Source: a virus
Length of the DNA: 37,246 nucleotides
Direction: 5' to 3' (one strand)
Virus record (IMG/VR): IMGVR_UViG_3300008221_000014
Location: 1-37,246 of that record
Shown: piece by piece, positions 17,936 through 26,595 of the stretch
How the letters are laid out: every line of letters begins with the position of its first letter
Position numbering within the stretch: position 1 is the stretch's first letter
The notes under the pieces: model-generated
Database searches by the model: none
Seen by the model: only the letters and a program-made list of their open reading frames with translations
What the model was told of the DNA's origin: nothing
Made by a program: the position numbers and the translations under genes

Positions 17936-19626
17936 GTCGCGATCGGGTATCTGACAATGACGACACCAGAACCACCGGCACCAGAAAGTGACTCATCAGC
18001 GTAACCTCCGCCACCGCCACCGCCTGTATTTGCCGTGCCAGCGACACCCGCAGAAGTCGATCTGTGAGTACCAGCTCCTCCGCCACCGTTTCCACCGGCA
18101 GGTGCAGATCCCACGGCACCGCCACCGCCACCGCCACCGGAGAACGTAGAAGTTCCGTTGATGTAAGACTCTACTCCATCCCCACCTTCACTATCAGCGT
18201 CAGTGTTTCCAGCCTCAGCCGCACCACCGCCACCACTAGCATCGGACGAGGTGCCAACGCTACTACCACCAGAAGTTCCCTGATTGGCTATACCAGTACC
18301 GTTAGTACTAGTAGATGAACCTGCGCCGCCACCGGAACCTCCAGAGCCGCCGTCTATCGCACCGGCAGCGGCACTCGCTCCTCCGCCACCACCAGTAGCG
18401 GTAATATAACCGAGGAAAGATGAACCACCATCGCCGCCAGCTATGTTTGTAGAGATAGAAGGTGCGGTTCCACCAGCACCAACAACAACTGTATGGGAAG
18501 CAATCGCCAGAGTCGGGCTACTACTAATAACCCCTCCAGCTCCTCCACCTCCAGAAGCCGCTTTGGCAACTGCACTACTGCCCCCACCTCCGCCAGCTCC
18601 GACCACCAGTGCGTCGACTGACCCACCAGCGGTCACCACGAAAGTACCATCAGCCGTAAAAGTATGAACCTTGTAGGTCTGACCGCTGACACCGTTGGCA
18701 CCATCACCAACATAGGTTGTCTCAGTCCCGCCAGAAGCAAGTACACCTGTGGCTGAGCCACTGATGACCGTACGAACAACAACGACACCTGAACCACCAG
18801 AGCCGCCGTCAAACGTAGACCCATGACCGCCTCCGCCACCGCCGCCAAGACCGGCAGTTCCATCACTACCTGTAGCACCAGAGCCGCCGTTACCGCCGCC
18901 GCCCGCACCGCCAGTTCCGGCAGTGCCAGAGATAACAGAACCCCCGCCGCCTCCAGCGTATGTTATTGGGGAACCTGTTTGTAGACTAGAAGCAAGACCC
19001 GCACCGCCGTCACCGCCAACAGTACCAGTACCGTTAACACCGACGGCACTCATGCCGCCACCTCCGCCTCCGCCTCCGTTGCTAGATCCGAGTGTTGAAG
19101 TTCCACCACCGAAACCTTGCCGACCAGATCCACCAGCATGGGCACCAGCACCACCGGCTGCGCCAGCGCCGCAACCACCACTAAGTTCCAATGGAACGTC
19201 GGCGGCATTTGATTCGGCGCGTGAAGCACCGCCCCCGATACCTGTAATGCCTAGAAAGACACTATCAAGACCGATCATACTTGTGGTGTCGGTTACAGAA
19301 GTTCCACCGGGTCCACCAGTACCTACGGTTACGCTAACCGAACCGGATGCCACAAACACACCAGACTGTTCAACTAGCCCGCCAGCCCCTCCGCCCCCGG
19401 AGGGATCGTCAACACCGGCACCACCACCGCCACCAACAACAAGAACGTCAACGAACCCAGACGACGAAACCGTCAGAGTCCCGTCAGCCGTGAAAGTGTG
19501 CACCCCGTAGGTCACACCAGAATCTGCATAAGTGGTGTAAGTGCCACCGCCTGTCTGAGCGTACTTACCCGCAACGGGTATGGTTGAACCTGCACCCAGT
19601 GCAGTTGAAAGCTTTTGTATAGACAT
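17932..19626 (-). CDS. Glycine-rich tail adhesin with two modules
   Basis: 564 residues with two copies of a glycine-rich module (about residues 35-290 and 300-564). Each begins with a Thr-Phe-Thr-Ala-Asp-Gly-Thr strand, then Val-Asp-(Val/Ala)-Leu-Val-Val-Gly-(Gly/Ala) and long poly-Gly loops, with Val-Val-Val-Gly-x-Gly-Gly repeats, and ends with a Gly-Ser-Gly-Val-Val-(Val/Ile)-Val-Arg strand. Such domains form polyglycine-II sandwiches in phage adhesins and bind the host surface. It is coupled (TAATG) to a single-module relative upstream. Likely fibre tip or receptor-binding protein. Confidence 0.7.
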   Translation of the reverse strand: MSIQKLSTALGAGSTIPVAGKYAQTGGGTYTTYADSGVTYGVHTFTADGTLTVSSSGFVDVLVVGGGGGAGVDDPSGGGGAGGLVEQSGVFVASGSVSVTVGTGGPGGTSVTDTTSMIGLDSVFLGITGIGGGASRAESNAADVPLELSGGCGAGAAGGAGAHAGGSGRQGFGGGTSTLGSSNGGGGGGGGMSAVGVNGTGTVGGDGGAGLASSLQTGSPITYAGGGGGSVISGTAGTGGAGGGGNGGSGATGSDGTAGLGGGGGGGHGSTFDGGSGGSGVVVVRTVISGSATGVLASGGTETTYVGDGANGVSGQTYKVHTFTADGTFVVTAGGSVDALVVGAGGGGGSSAVAKAASGGGGAGGVISSSPTLAIASHTVVVGAGGTAPSISTNIAGGDGGSSFLGYITATGGGGGASAAAGAIDGGSGGSGGGAGSSTSTNGTGIANQGTSGGSSVGTSSDASGGGGAAEAGNTDADSEGGDGVESYINGTSTFSGGGGGGGAVGSAPAGGNGGGGAGTHRSTSAGVAGTANTGGGGGGGYADESLSGAGGSGVVIVRYPIAT

Positions 19627-20462
19627 TACACTACCACCCTAATAATTACGATTCCTGAACCGCCTGCGCCGCCTGCCCCCGAGGAGGAGTAGCCGCTCCC
19701 ACCGCCACCACCGCCAGTGTTCGCGGTTCCATCTGCGCCGTCGGGTGCTTGCCCCGTAGCGCCAGCCCCGCCGCCTTCAGTAGCAGTACCGCCGGTAGAA
19801 CCCGCAAAATATGCCGTGCCACCGCCACCTCCTGCATAACTCTGTGCGCTGCCCGTTAACAGGTTCCCAATAAGGCCGGTTCCTCCAGCGCCTCCGGTTG
19901 ACCCCGCAGAGTCACCGCCTACGCTTGAGTACCCGCCACCTCCGCCACTGGGGTCTGGTGATGTTGTTGATCCTGTACCGCCCGCATATCCTTGCCCCGT
20001 GGAACCTGAGCCTGCGGCGCCAGTACCAGCACCTTGCCCGCCACCACCCGAGCCACCGTTGAGACCATCAGCGGGGCCGTTCGACCCGCCACCGCCACCG
20101 CCTATGCCACTGTAGCCAGCGACACTAGAAGAGATACCATTGTTCCCTACGTTATTGTCATTGTTTGCGCCGCCAGCGCCCACCGTAACCACATGGGTTG
20201 CCACAGAGAAGTAAGCGTCCGTGATAAGTGCCACGCCACCGCCACCTCCGCCACCACCCGTGTAACCACCCGAGCCGCCCCCGCCGACGAGCAGCACATC
20301 AGCGAAGCCCGCCGAATCTATCGTAACGGTTCCATCCGCTGTCAGCGTAAGATATTTATAATCCACGCTACCAGAAGTGTACGTCCCTGTGGCCGTGTCC
20401 GTAAAATTCGCATTAGAGACCCCTCCCGTCAAACCGCTACCGGAGAACGAGGACAGTGCCAT
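19626..20462 (-). CDS. Glycine-rich tail adhesin, single module
   Basis: 278 residues with one module of the type found twice in the next gene: Leu-Thr-Ala-Asp-Gly-Thr-Val-Thr-Ile, Ala-Asp-Val-Leu-Leu-Val-Gly-Gly-Gly-Gly, many Gly-Gly loops, and a final Gly-Ser-Gly-Ile-Val-Ile-Ile-Arg strand. It starts in TAATG overlap with the small beta protein upstream. Probably part of the same adhesin complex; the two genes are likely duplication products. Antisense Pro-rich frames here are shadows. Confidence 0.65.
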   Translation of the reverse strand: MALSSFSGSGLTGGVSNANFTDTATGTYTSGSVDYKYLTLTADGTVTIDSAGFADVLLVGGGGSGGYTGGGGGGGGVALITDAYFSVATHVVTVGAGGANNDNNVGNNGISSSVAGYSGIGGGGGGSNGPADGLNGGSGGGGQGAGTGAAGSGSTGQGYAGGTGSTTSPDPSGGGGGYSSVGGDSAGSTGGAGGTGLIGNLLTGSAQSYAGGGGGTAYFAGSTGGTATEGGGAGATGQAPDGADGTANTGGGGGGSGYSSSGAGGAGGSGIVIIRVVV

Positions 20463-20797
20463 TAGGCTGTTATTTCAGTTAGGAACGCCGTGAAGTTACA
20501 CGTGGCAACAGACGATGAGACTCTAATGAACTTAGCAGCCTCCATCGTGATTCCTAGCGTCAGAGCGATTGTGTCGTTGCCAGCAATGGCAGCATCGTAC
20601 ACAAGGAACTCCGAGGTTCCTGGGGTACCAGCAGTATCATCCATACCGATACGAACAGTGATAGCCGAGGCTGACTGATTTGTTATGACCAATGAGGAGA
20701 TGACCGCCTCAGTCGAGGCAGGTGTCGTGTAGAGTGTTGCGTAAGTGCTTACTGCTGCCGTACCGACAACCTGTGCATATTTGTATACGTTAGTCAT
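20462..20797 (-). CDS. Small beta-sandwich virion protein
   Basis: 111 residues of alternating strands rich in Thr, Ala and Ser, with a pattern (Ala-Ser-Thr-Glu-Ala-Val-Ile-Ser-Ser-Leu-Val-Ile-Thr-Asn) typical of small jelly-roll-like phage proteins that decorate fibres or tail surfaces. No catalytic motif. It lies between a fibre-like gene and the glycine-rich adhesins, so it is probably a linker or accessory protein of the fibres. Confidence 0.6.
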   Translation of the reverse strand: MTNVYKYAQVVGTAAVSTYATLYTTPASTEAVISSLVITNQSASAITVRIGMDDTAGTPGTSEFLVYDAAIAGNDTIALTLGITMEAAKFIRVSSSVATCNFTAFLTEITA

Positions 20798-20800
20798 TGC

Positions 20801-21286
20801 TTATGCTCCCATCAATAGAAAAGTATTATGTAATCCTGAACCACTAGCTCCACCAATGGAAGCCCAATCAGAACCGTCCCACCCGTAGTACAGTAGAGTG
20901 TCTGATTCCCAGATGATCTGACCAGCAACGGGAGAACCCGGACGGGTACCCGAAGTGACAACAGTAACGTGGTTAACTGCTGCTTCGATGTGAGTGTTAG
21001 GCTCACGAACATCCCTAGCCGAGATGCCATGGTTAGCCTGCGCACCGTTGGAGTGTGAGACAGCAGTGGTGCTATCAACCCCACGAACAATCGTGAGAGT
21101 CAGACCGGTGTTGCTAGTGACCTCGACAACTTCTTCGTTAACCGTGTCTTGATCGATAATAATGGTGTAGGGCTTACTCGCGGGGAAACCCGTGGTAGCC
21201 GTAACAGCCATAGTTGTTTGAGTATTAGTCATCGAAGCCGTCAACGTAGTACGCTCAGCCGTAGAACTAAAATACCTTTGTGCCAT
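20801..21286 (-). CDS. Fibre-like virion protein
   Basis: 161 residues. N-terminal beta domain with Leu-Thr-Ala-Ser-Met-Thr, Thr-Met-Ala-Val-Thr, Gly-Phe-Pro-Ala-Ser-Lys-Pro-Tyr, and Val-Arg-Gly-Val-Asp-Ser-Thr-Thr-Ala, a pattern seen at the N-termini of many actinophage tail-fibre and virion proteins. The C-terminal part has Gly-x-Ile-Ile-Trp-Glu-Ser-Asp-Thr-Leu, as in fibre attachment regions, then a short Gly-rich end. Likely attaches the adhesins to the tail. Confidence 0.65.
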   Translation of the reverse strand: MAQRYFSSTAERTTLTASMTNTQTTMAVTATTGFPASKPYTIIIDQDTVNEEVVEVTSNTGLTLTIVRGVDSTTAVSHSNGAQANHGISARDVREPNTHIEAAVNHVTVVTSGTRPGSPVAGQIIWESDTLLYYGWDGSDWASIGGASGSGLHNTFLLMGA

Positions 21287-21296
21287 GTCTTACTCC

Positions 21297-22196
21297 TTAG
21301 CGAGTGTAGTGTGAGCGGATAGGATGTTCTTCTGTTTGTTTCTTAGCCTCAGCAGCGAGCCTCTGTGAGTACAGTTGGTACATGTATGCACCGAACTTCT
21401 GCGACCCACCCATACCCCGTGCGTTAGCAGCGAAGTCAGCCTCAGCAGTGTTACCTGCAAGGTGGGGAGTGTCGAACATGGAGGCTAGTCTGTAAATAGC
21501 ACCGTAGCGGATGACGTCAATGCAAGACTCAGGCAACCCGGTAACCGCAGCGAATCCCAAGGTGTGATCCGTTCCCAATTCAGCCGGTTCATGCGAGTAC
21601 ACTACGTGTACCTTAGTGCCGGTTGGTACCGCGTCATACAACGAGATTGAAGCTCCAGTTGCGAAGGAAGATGAAGGGGCGTCAGAGTCGATCCGGTAAC
21701 GCCGAGCAGGGATCCATTCCTTAGACGAACCACGAGTCTCGTAAGTGATCCTAATAACGTTAATCGCACCAGAGGGTAGTGAGTAAGTATTGGCACTACC
21801 AGTAGTGGTAATGGTTGTGTGTGCCTCTGCGTGAAGATTCGGCCACACACCCAGGACTGTTTCGTTCATTGCGTCAACCATCATGTTACGAGGGACCAGG
21901 GGGGCGGCAACCAAGCGGTCACCGATAGCTCCTGTAGCAGCAGTAGTCCCACGGTAACCTCTACCGTAAGGAGCGATCGTAACACTACCAGCGTTAGCGT
22001 CCACCGACGTAGCCTGCATCAATTCCTCATGGACTTCGATCAGTCCACGGGAGAGAATGGAAGCGTTGTCCACATAGATCGTGAGATCAGTAGTGTTGTA
22101 CGCGACAGTGACGTGGGTCTCTTGGTCCTGGTGAGTATCAAGACCGTACATGTGCATCAGGTTGTCATCGACGAGTTGCTCGATAGTCTTAGCCAT
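21297..22196 (-). CDS. Head-tail adaptor / tail protein
   Basis: 299 residues. It has a helical start, a beta domain (residues about 25-175) with a Gly-Arg-Gly-Tyr-Arg-Gly-Thr turn, and a helical C-terminal part including Ile-Arg-Tyr-Gly-Ala-Ile-Tyr-Arg-Leu-Ala and a long basic helix near the end. Size and position (between the capsid-side small genes and the fibre genes) resemble connector or tail-tubular-A-like proteins of short-tailed phages. This is inferred from position more than motif. Confidence 0.5.
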   Translation of the reverse strand: MAKTIEQLVDDNLMHMYGLDTHQDQETHVTVAYNTTDLTIYVDNASILSRGLIEVHEELMQATSVDANAGSVTIAPYGRGYRGTTAATGAIGDRLVAAPLVPRNMMVDAMNETVLGVWPNLHAEAHTTITTTGSANTYSLPSGAINVIRITYETRGSSKEWIPARRYRIDSDAPSSSFATGASISLYDAVPTGTKVHVVYSHEPAELGTDHTLGFAAVTGLPESCIDVIRYGAIYRLASMFDTPHLAGNTAEADFAANARGMGGSQKFGAYMYQLYSQRLAAEAKKQTEEHPIRSHYTR

Positions 22197-22516
22197 TACT
22201 TGTCATCCTTCTTAACTAATTTAGCGGCAGCGGGAGTTGTGATCATCTTAGCGGGAGGATCAGTCTGAGCGTTGTAAGGACGACCAAGAAGCTTAGTCGC
22301 GTTGAACGCCTCGTTCATCTTAGAAGTGGCGGTACCCTCAGGGCGTATGCCCTGTGCGCGTAACCTCTTGTAAGCAGGAAGTTCCCTGTTGGTAACCTCG
22401 AATACTTCCTTCAACGGTGAGGCCATAACAGCATTCACCTGGAGTTCAGAAGCCCGAGCGCAAGCACCCCACGACTCGTGATCCTTCGTCTTGCAACCTG
22501 TACGACATGCACTCAT
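22196..22516 (-). CDS. Small Cys-rich virion-region protein
   Basis: 106 residues. The N-terminus, Met-Ser-Ala-Cys-Arg-Thr-Gly-Cys-x-Thr-Lys-Asp-His-x-Ser-Trp-Gly-x-Cys-x-Arg-Ala, is a Cys-x3-Cys...His...Cys motif I associate with actinophage head-region proteins of unknown role; the middle has Glu-Leu-Pro-Ala-Tyr and Gln-Gly-Ile-Arg-Pro-Glu-Gly-Thr. Probably metal-binding. It is joined by TAATG overlaps on both sides, so it is expressed with the adaptor. Confidence 0.65.
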   Translation of the reverse strand: MSACRTGCKTKDHESWGACARASELQVNAVMASPLKEVFEVTNRELPAYKRLRAQGIRPEGTATSKMNEAFNATKLLGRPYNAQTDPPAKMITTPAAAKLVKKDDK

Positions 22517-22785
22517 TATATAACCTCCACGTAACTAGAATAACCTGCTGCGACAACCGCGTTATACTCAGCGGTAGTAAGATCGTTGTACTCGCTACCA
22601 CCGATGAAGAAGTAATCCGCAGCGTCTGCATCGACCTGCAAATATTCGCTTACCTCAGTACCTGTGGTTCCTGTGATGGAAAGAGAAAGACCACGGGAGA
22701 AAGTGTAGAACCCGAGTAGTCTCTTGAGACCGGGACCAGTAGGGTAAGAATGCTCCTCTGTGCCTAGGTTCAACTTATAAGCCAT
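22516..22785 (-). CDS. Small protein after the capsid gene
   Basis: 89 residues from the ATG at 22785, which has GGAAAGGA upstream; longer readings run into the hairpin and were rejected. Mostly strands, with Thr-Gly-Pro-Gly-Leu-Lys-Arg and a Tyr-rich C-terminal helix-strand. Position immediately after the capsid gene suits a head completion or decoration protein. Not recognised. Confidence 0.6.
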   Translation of the reverse strand: MAYKLNLGTEEHSYPTGPGLKRLLGFYTFSRGLSLSITGTTGTEVSEYLQVDADAADYFFIGGSEYNDLTTAEYNAVVAAGYSSYVEVI

Positions 22786-22804
22786 GATGTTTCCTTTCCG
22801 AAAG

Positions 22805-22846
22805 TTTGGGAGGAGAGCCCCGCACCGAAGTACGGGACCCCCCAAA
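22805..22846 (-). other. UUCG hairpin after the capsid gene
   Basis: On the minus strand CCCGUAC-UUCG-GUGCGGG (plus 22819-22836), with an outer TTTGGG/CCCAAA stem (22805-22810/22841-22846). No T-run follows. Located in the 74-base gap behind the capsid gene; could protect the capsid message or reduce read-through. Confidence 0.55.
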
Positions 22847-22859
22847 GTGGAACAGCTAC

Positions 22860-23798
22860 TTACGCGATGCTTGAGGAAGACTCAATACGGTAAGCGGCAC
22901 CTTGACGGTACATGCTGAAACCGGTCAATGCGTACCAACCGATTGGACGCTGACGCATCAACTGGTCGACTACTGGACCGATAACGACACCGGGCTCAAC
23001 GGCAGTTGCTTCAGCAACGGCTTGCGCTCCCAGGATGTTTGTGCGGTATACGTCAATCGCTGCGCCAACACCATCGGTGAGGACGATCGCGCGAGGGGTT
23101 TCGATGAAGTAAGCTCCACCGTATACGCCTGTTGCTTGATTGAGTACATCCATTTGATTCGCGTCCGTGTACTTACGAACGTCCTCGAATGACTGAGCAC
23201 CGGTCTCGTTGCGGAGATCGTGCGCTACGTCTGGGTGAATGTATCCGGCGTACAGTTGACCTGTCCGTGGGATAGCGTTCAATCCACGAAGCTTGGCGAC
23301 TGCCTTACGAACATCCAGACCAGTGATGACGTCATCAGCAGCGGTCGTGACGGTCGAGGTAGCAGGAGTTGCCCCACCTGTTGCGTACAGAACGTTCGTT
23401 CCACCATCAAGCACTGTGGCAATGATGTTGTCGAGCGAAGAGCTCATGTTGTATGCAATGATGTTTGCGATAGCAGGATCAACGTCGGAGAATCCGAGTT
23501 CACCAAGCTTGCGTGAAGCGGTAACAACGTTACCGTATTCCGCGAGAGTAACTGTGACCTGCGTCACGTCTGCAAGGGCGGTCGCTGTTGGGTCGGTCCC
23601 TTCCGTCAGTGTCGATACCTTGTCGGCCATTTCAGCGTGAAGTGAGAACACTACGCTGGAACCTGGCATCGCCTGAGCCACTGGACGCTTGTCCACGACT
23701 GCACGGTAGGTAGGAATTGAACGAAGAGCGAACTCAACGTACCGGTCGTAGGCTGCCTTTACTGTGCCGCCTAAAGCACTTGTACCTGTTATAGCCAT
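22860..23798 (-). CDS. Major capsid protein (N4-gp56-like)
   Basis: 312 residues. It resembles the N4-gp56 group of HK97-fold capsid proteins: Thr-Leu-Thr-Glu-Gly near residue 65, Val-Thr-Val-Thr-Leu-x-Glu-Tyr-Gly-Asn, Tyr-Ala-Gly-Tyr-Ile-His-Pro-Asp-Val-Ala-x-Asp-Leu-Arg around residue 185, and Gly-Gly-Ala-Tyr-Phe-Ile-Glu-Thr-Pro. A scaffold-like gene precedes it, as is usual. Good ribosome site (AAGGAG). Likely the main shell protein. Confidence 0.8.
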   Translation of the reverse strand: MAITGTSALGGTVKAAYDRYVEFALRSIPTYRAVVDKRPVAQAMPGSSVVFSLHAEMADKVSTLTEGTDPTATALADVTQVTVTLAEYGNVVTASRKLGELGFSDVDPAIANIIAYNMSSSLDNIIATVLDGGTNVLYATGGATPATSTVTTAADDVITGLDVRKAVAKLRGLNAIPRTGQLYAGYIHPDVAHDLRNETGAQSFEDVRKYTDANQMDVLNQATGVYGGAYFIETPRAIVLTDGVGAAIDVYRTNILGAQAVAEATAVEPGVVIGPVVDQLMRQRPIGWYALTGFSMYRQGAAYRIESSSSIA

Positions 23799-23848
23799 TG
23801 TTAAATCTCCTTGTGAGATAGATAGTTGTTTGTCGGATTAACCCAGGA

Positions 23849-24343
23849 CTAGAATGCCTGTGGGCCGTCTGCGTTGCCAAACAGTATTCTGTTCAACTCT
23901 GCAACACTCTGTGCTCCAGCGATCTGAGCGTCAACCTGACTAGCGTCTGCTGAGTGAGTTTGACCCCCCGCTTGAGTCTGAGAGATGCGGTTCAGTGCTG
24001 ATAGATCAACTGCTGGTGCTGCGCCCTCGGCTTCCACCTTGGGTTGTACTACTCCAAACAGATCACCATATTCGGTAACCCACTCGGTCACGCCTTCTTC
24101 AGACGTTACGTCATCAGGAATGAACGCGGAGATCTTCTCCTGCATTCCTAACTTCGCAAGTACGTCCTTAACGTTCCGGTCACGACTAGACTTGGCGACC
24201 TTTCCGTAATTGTCCTGAAGTTCCTTGTGCTGCTTCTTCAACGAATTGAATGCCTTGCGCAGGTCCTTCATACCATTACCATCGCTCGTACTTTGATCGT
24301 CATCATCAGTATCGTTCTCATCGTTCCATTCGTAATTAGACAT
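23849..24343 (-). CDS. Capsid scaffold-like protein
   Basis: 164 residues. Acidic disordered start (Asp/Glu/Asn run), a coiled-coil helix (residues 25-60), a second helical domain, and an Ala/Gln-rich tail. Directly upstream of the capsid gene in the transcript. Composition, length and position match scaffold proteins that direct capsid assembly and leave the head. No protease motif seen. Confidence 0.7.
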   Translation of the reverse strand: MSNYEWNDENDTDDDDQSTSDGNGMKDLRKAFNSLKKQHKELQDNYGKVAKSSRDRNVKDVLAKLGMQEKISAFIPDDVTSEEGVTEWVTEYGDLFGVVQPKVEAEGAAPAVDLSALNRISQTQAGGQTHSADASQVDAQIAGAQSVAELNRILFGNADGPQAF

Positions 24344-24384
24344 ACATACTCCCTATTCATGTGATTGAATCGTGAACCGCACGT

Positions 24385-24403
24385 TGTATCCGGGGAGGAT
24401 ACA
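24385..24403. repeat. Perfect 7-bp inverted repeat
   Basis: TGTATCC (24385-24391) and GGATACA (24397-24403), 5-base loop, in the 167-base gap between the internal-protein gene and the scaffold gene. No T-run. The gap has no gene that I can support. Possible RNA-processing site or regulator site before the scaffold/capsid genes. Confidence 0.45.
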
Positions 24404-24510
24404 GGTGGCTTTCACTACCGGACTTGATGCACCGAAGGGGCCGGTCGATCCCTCAATGGTGGAACGCAGGGTCGTGAGCCCAGTGCCCTCTTCGGGTACG
24501 TTCCTTAAAA

Positions 24511-25596
24511 CTAGATCTTGCCTTTATCACTAAGAGCGCGCCTACCGATACCAGCAGACCCACCGAACCTCGCACGTTCACGAGACTGAAGTTGCTTAAC
24601 CTTCTTGGTTGCCTTAGCATCCGCACCGCTGAATGCGAGGAGTGACTCACTATCGGTGAGTTCCGAACCCTCGAGGTCAGCCAGTCTGGAGGTTGAATCC
24701 CGAACGCCCACACCCTGCTCGATACGTTGACCGAGTTGAGCCATGTTAACGTCTTCGTCACCAGACAGACCACCAACGAGTTCACCAGCATTGACGTCAA
24801 TGTCGAGACCCTGCTTGAACGAGTAGCCACCAATAATGGCAGCGTTCGATATGGCATTGATCTTGTTCATAGTCTTCTCTGAATCCAGGGCGAACTCAAC
24901 CATAGTGGCAGAGTCTACACCGTAGAACTCTTGAAGCTTATCCTTGACATCCTGTGGTGTGTCAGCGACAACACGCTGAGCGTCACCAACGCGGGCTCGC
25001 ACCTCGTTCACAGATACACTGTAGTCCCCAACAAGGGCAGCGATACTGTCGTACTCGTCTTGAGTGCCCGTGGTGCCTAGGTAGTCTTTGATACCGGCTT
25101 CCCGGAAAACCTGACGGTAGTCAGTCTCCAGGTCGAGGTACTCTTTCTCGTTTGATATGTCCGTGATGCCCTTAGCGTGCATCTGAACCAGACCCTTAAA
25201 CCGAGCTTTGTACTCATCCGTCTTACGGAGGTTCTCCGCGATCACGTTCATGTTAGGGTTACGACCAACGAGTTCGTGCACTCGACCAGCGAGACTACCC
25301 ATACCGTAAGTGGTGAGCAGGTCAGTTAACGCAGCACGAGCACCTGTAAGTTGTTGCTGTAATGCTCTCTCGGCAGCCTCAGCAGCGTAGTCACGGACAG
25401 CAGGAGCAGCAGTAGCAGTAGCAGGAGCAGGACTCGTGTAGAACGGTTGAGTTTGATACACAGGTGCCTGGTCAAGGACGGAATCCCTTGACACGTTAGG
25501 GTCTAGTGTATAGGGTCCCGTTCCAGTGTTTGTGTTTGCTTTCTGTCCAGAAGAGACCTTCCTCCACTGACCTCCAGCATATGTGTATTCAGCCAT
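24511..25596 (-). CDS. Candidate internal virion protein A
   Basis: 361 residues, mostly helical. The first 75 residues are Pro/Thr/Ala-rich and disordered. Then comes a helix-rich region with Leu-Arg-Lys-Thr-Asp-Glu-Tyr-Lys-x-Arg-Phe, a motif seen in several phage structural proteins, and the end is basic. A related Ile-Arg-Lys-Thr-Asp-Arg-Tyr string occurs in the next upstream gene. Its location between portal and capsid suggests an internal or ejection protein. No enzyme motif recognised. Confidence 0.55.
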   Translation of the reverse strand: MAEYTYAGGQWRKVSSGQKANTNTGTGPYTLDPNVSRDSVLDQAPVYQTQPFYTSPAPATATAAPAVRDYAAEAAERALQQQLTGARAALTDLLTTYGMGSLAGRVHELVGRNPNMNVIAENLRKTDEYKARFKGLVQMHAKGITDISNEKEYLDLETDYRQVFREAGIKDYLGTTGTQDEYDSIAALVGDYSVSVNEVRARVGDAQRVVADTPQDVKDKLQEFYGVDSATMVEFALDSEKTMNKINAISNAAIIGGYSFKQGLDIDVNAGELVGGLSGDEDVNMAQLGQRIEQGVGVRDSTSRLADLEGSELTDSESLLAFSGADAKATKKVKQLQSRERARFGGSAGIGRRALSDKGKI

Positions 25597-25620
25597 TGAT
25601 TCTTCCTTCTCTAGCCATTA

Positions 25621-26595
25621 TCATCTGAAACCAAACATCTTAAGAAGTTCGGTACCGACATCCATCATCTCGTTCATAGCCTGAGGAGTCTTGTCATAAC
25701 GATCTGTCTTTCGGATCTCCTGATCAAACTCGTGCATCGGCATGATCCTAGCCTTGCCATCCGCACCGGTAGCCTGCATACCCTTGGCGAGTAGAGGATC
25801 GTCGAAGGTTATTGAAGCCTCAGGGACTCCGAGCATCCTAGACATTGTCTGACGATAAGGTGAAGCGATGTCGTATATGTCCTGTCCCGCAGCGATCTGG
25901 TCAGACCACCCTGGGAAAGCACCGGTCATGTACTGCTTACGAAGGTCCGACTTGACCGAATCGAAGGTAGCATCCTTAGCCGAGATTGAACGAACGTAGC
26001 CCTGGATTGAATCCGGGTTAAGGTTAATGCCGTTCTTGTTAGCCCACAGCGTCAAGTCATCCTCGAACTGACCAGCGTTACCGGAGAAACCGGTGTCAGC
26101 GTTGTAGTCCAGGTGCTCCATAGCGACCTTATTAGTCATCTGTGCGGGGCTTAAACCAAGCCTCCGACCATCTCTAACCAACTGATCTAACTCACTGTCA
26201 GTGAGCGTCCCACCCATCTTACGCACCTCATCGCGGAGAGTCTCACGTTCGGCTTCGATCTCCTGAGCGTAAAGCTCTGGGAACTTCTCGGCACGAGACA
26301 TGTCCTTGATCGCGGCAGCGGAGTAAGCCTGACCTAGCGAGGTCTCATCCATCTCAGCGTTGAACGCTTCTTGGTTGTATGACTCGGGTGCTTCCTTGTA
26401 TATAGCTAGGTACTTCTCCATGACCGCCAAAGCGTCACCATGATCCTCGAGTAAGGTTAGGTTGTAACCGGCTAGAGGTCCAGCGTTGCCTTCATTAGCG
26501 GTCTTGTTGAACGCCCTCTGCTCCTTCTTGGACACACGACCATTCTTGTTCAGGTCTCTTGGATCGCCCGCAGCGACCTTCTTGCCCTTAGCCAT
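25621..26595 (-). CDS. Candidate internal virion protein B with EF-hand loop
   Basis: 324 residues, largely helical. Near the N-terminus Asp14-Leu-Asn16-Lys-Asn18-Gly-Arg-Val-Ser-Lys-Lys-Glu25 fits the 12-position EF-hand loop (ligands at 1, 3, 5 and 12, Gly at 6, Val at 8), so calcium may be bound. The C-terminal half has Ile-Arg-Lys-Thr-Asp-Arg-Tyr, related to the motif in its neighbour. It overlaps the upstream gene by 8 bases. Probably packaged in the head or at the portal. Confidence 0.55.
   Translation of the reverse strand: MAKGKKVAAGDPRDLNKNGRVSKKEQRAFNKTANEGNAGPLAGYNLTLLEDHGDALAVMEKYLAIYKEAPESYNQEAFNAEMDETSLGQAYSAAAIKDMSRAEKFPELYAQEIEAERETLRDEVRKMGGTLTDSELDQLVRDGRRLGLSPAQMTNKVAMEHLDYNADTGFSGNAGQFEDDLTLWANKNGINLNPDSIQGYVRSISAKDATFDSVKSDLRKQYMTGAFPGWSDQIAAGQDIYDIASPYRQTMSRMLGVPEASITFDDPLLAKGMQATGADGKARIMPMHEFDQEIRKTDRYDKTPQAMNEMMDVGTELLKMFGFR

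Noticed and set aside
18923-19510. 195-codon proline-rich plus-strand frame
   Set aside because: Antisense shadow of the glycine-rich adhesin gene (Gly codons read as Pro on the other strand).
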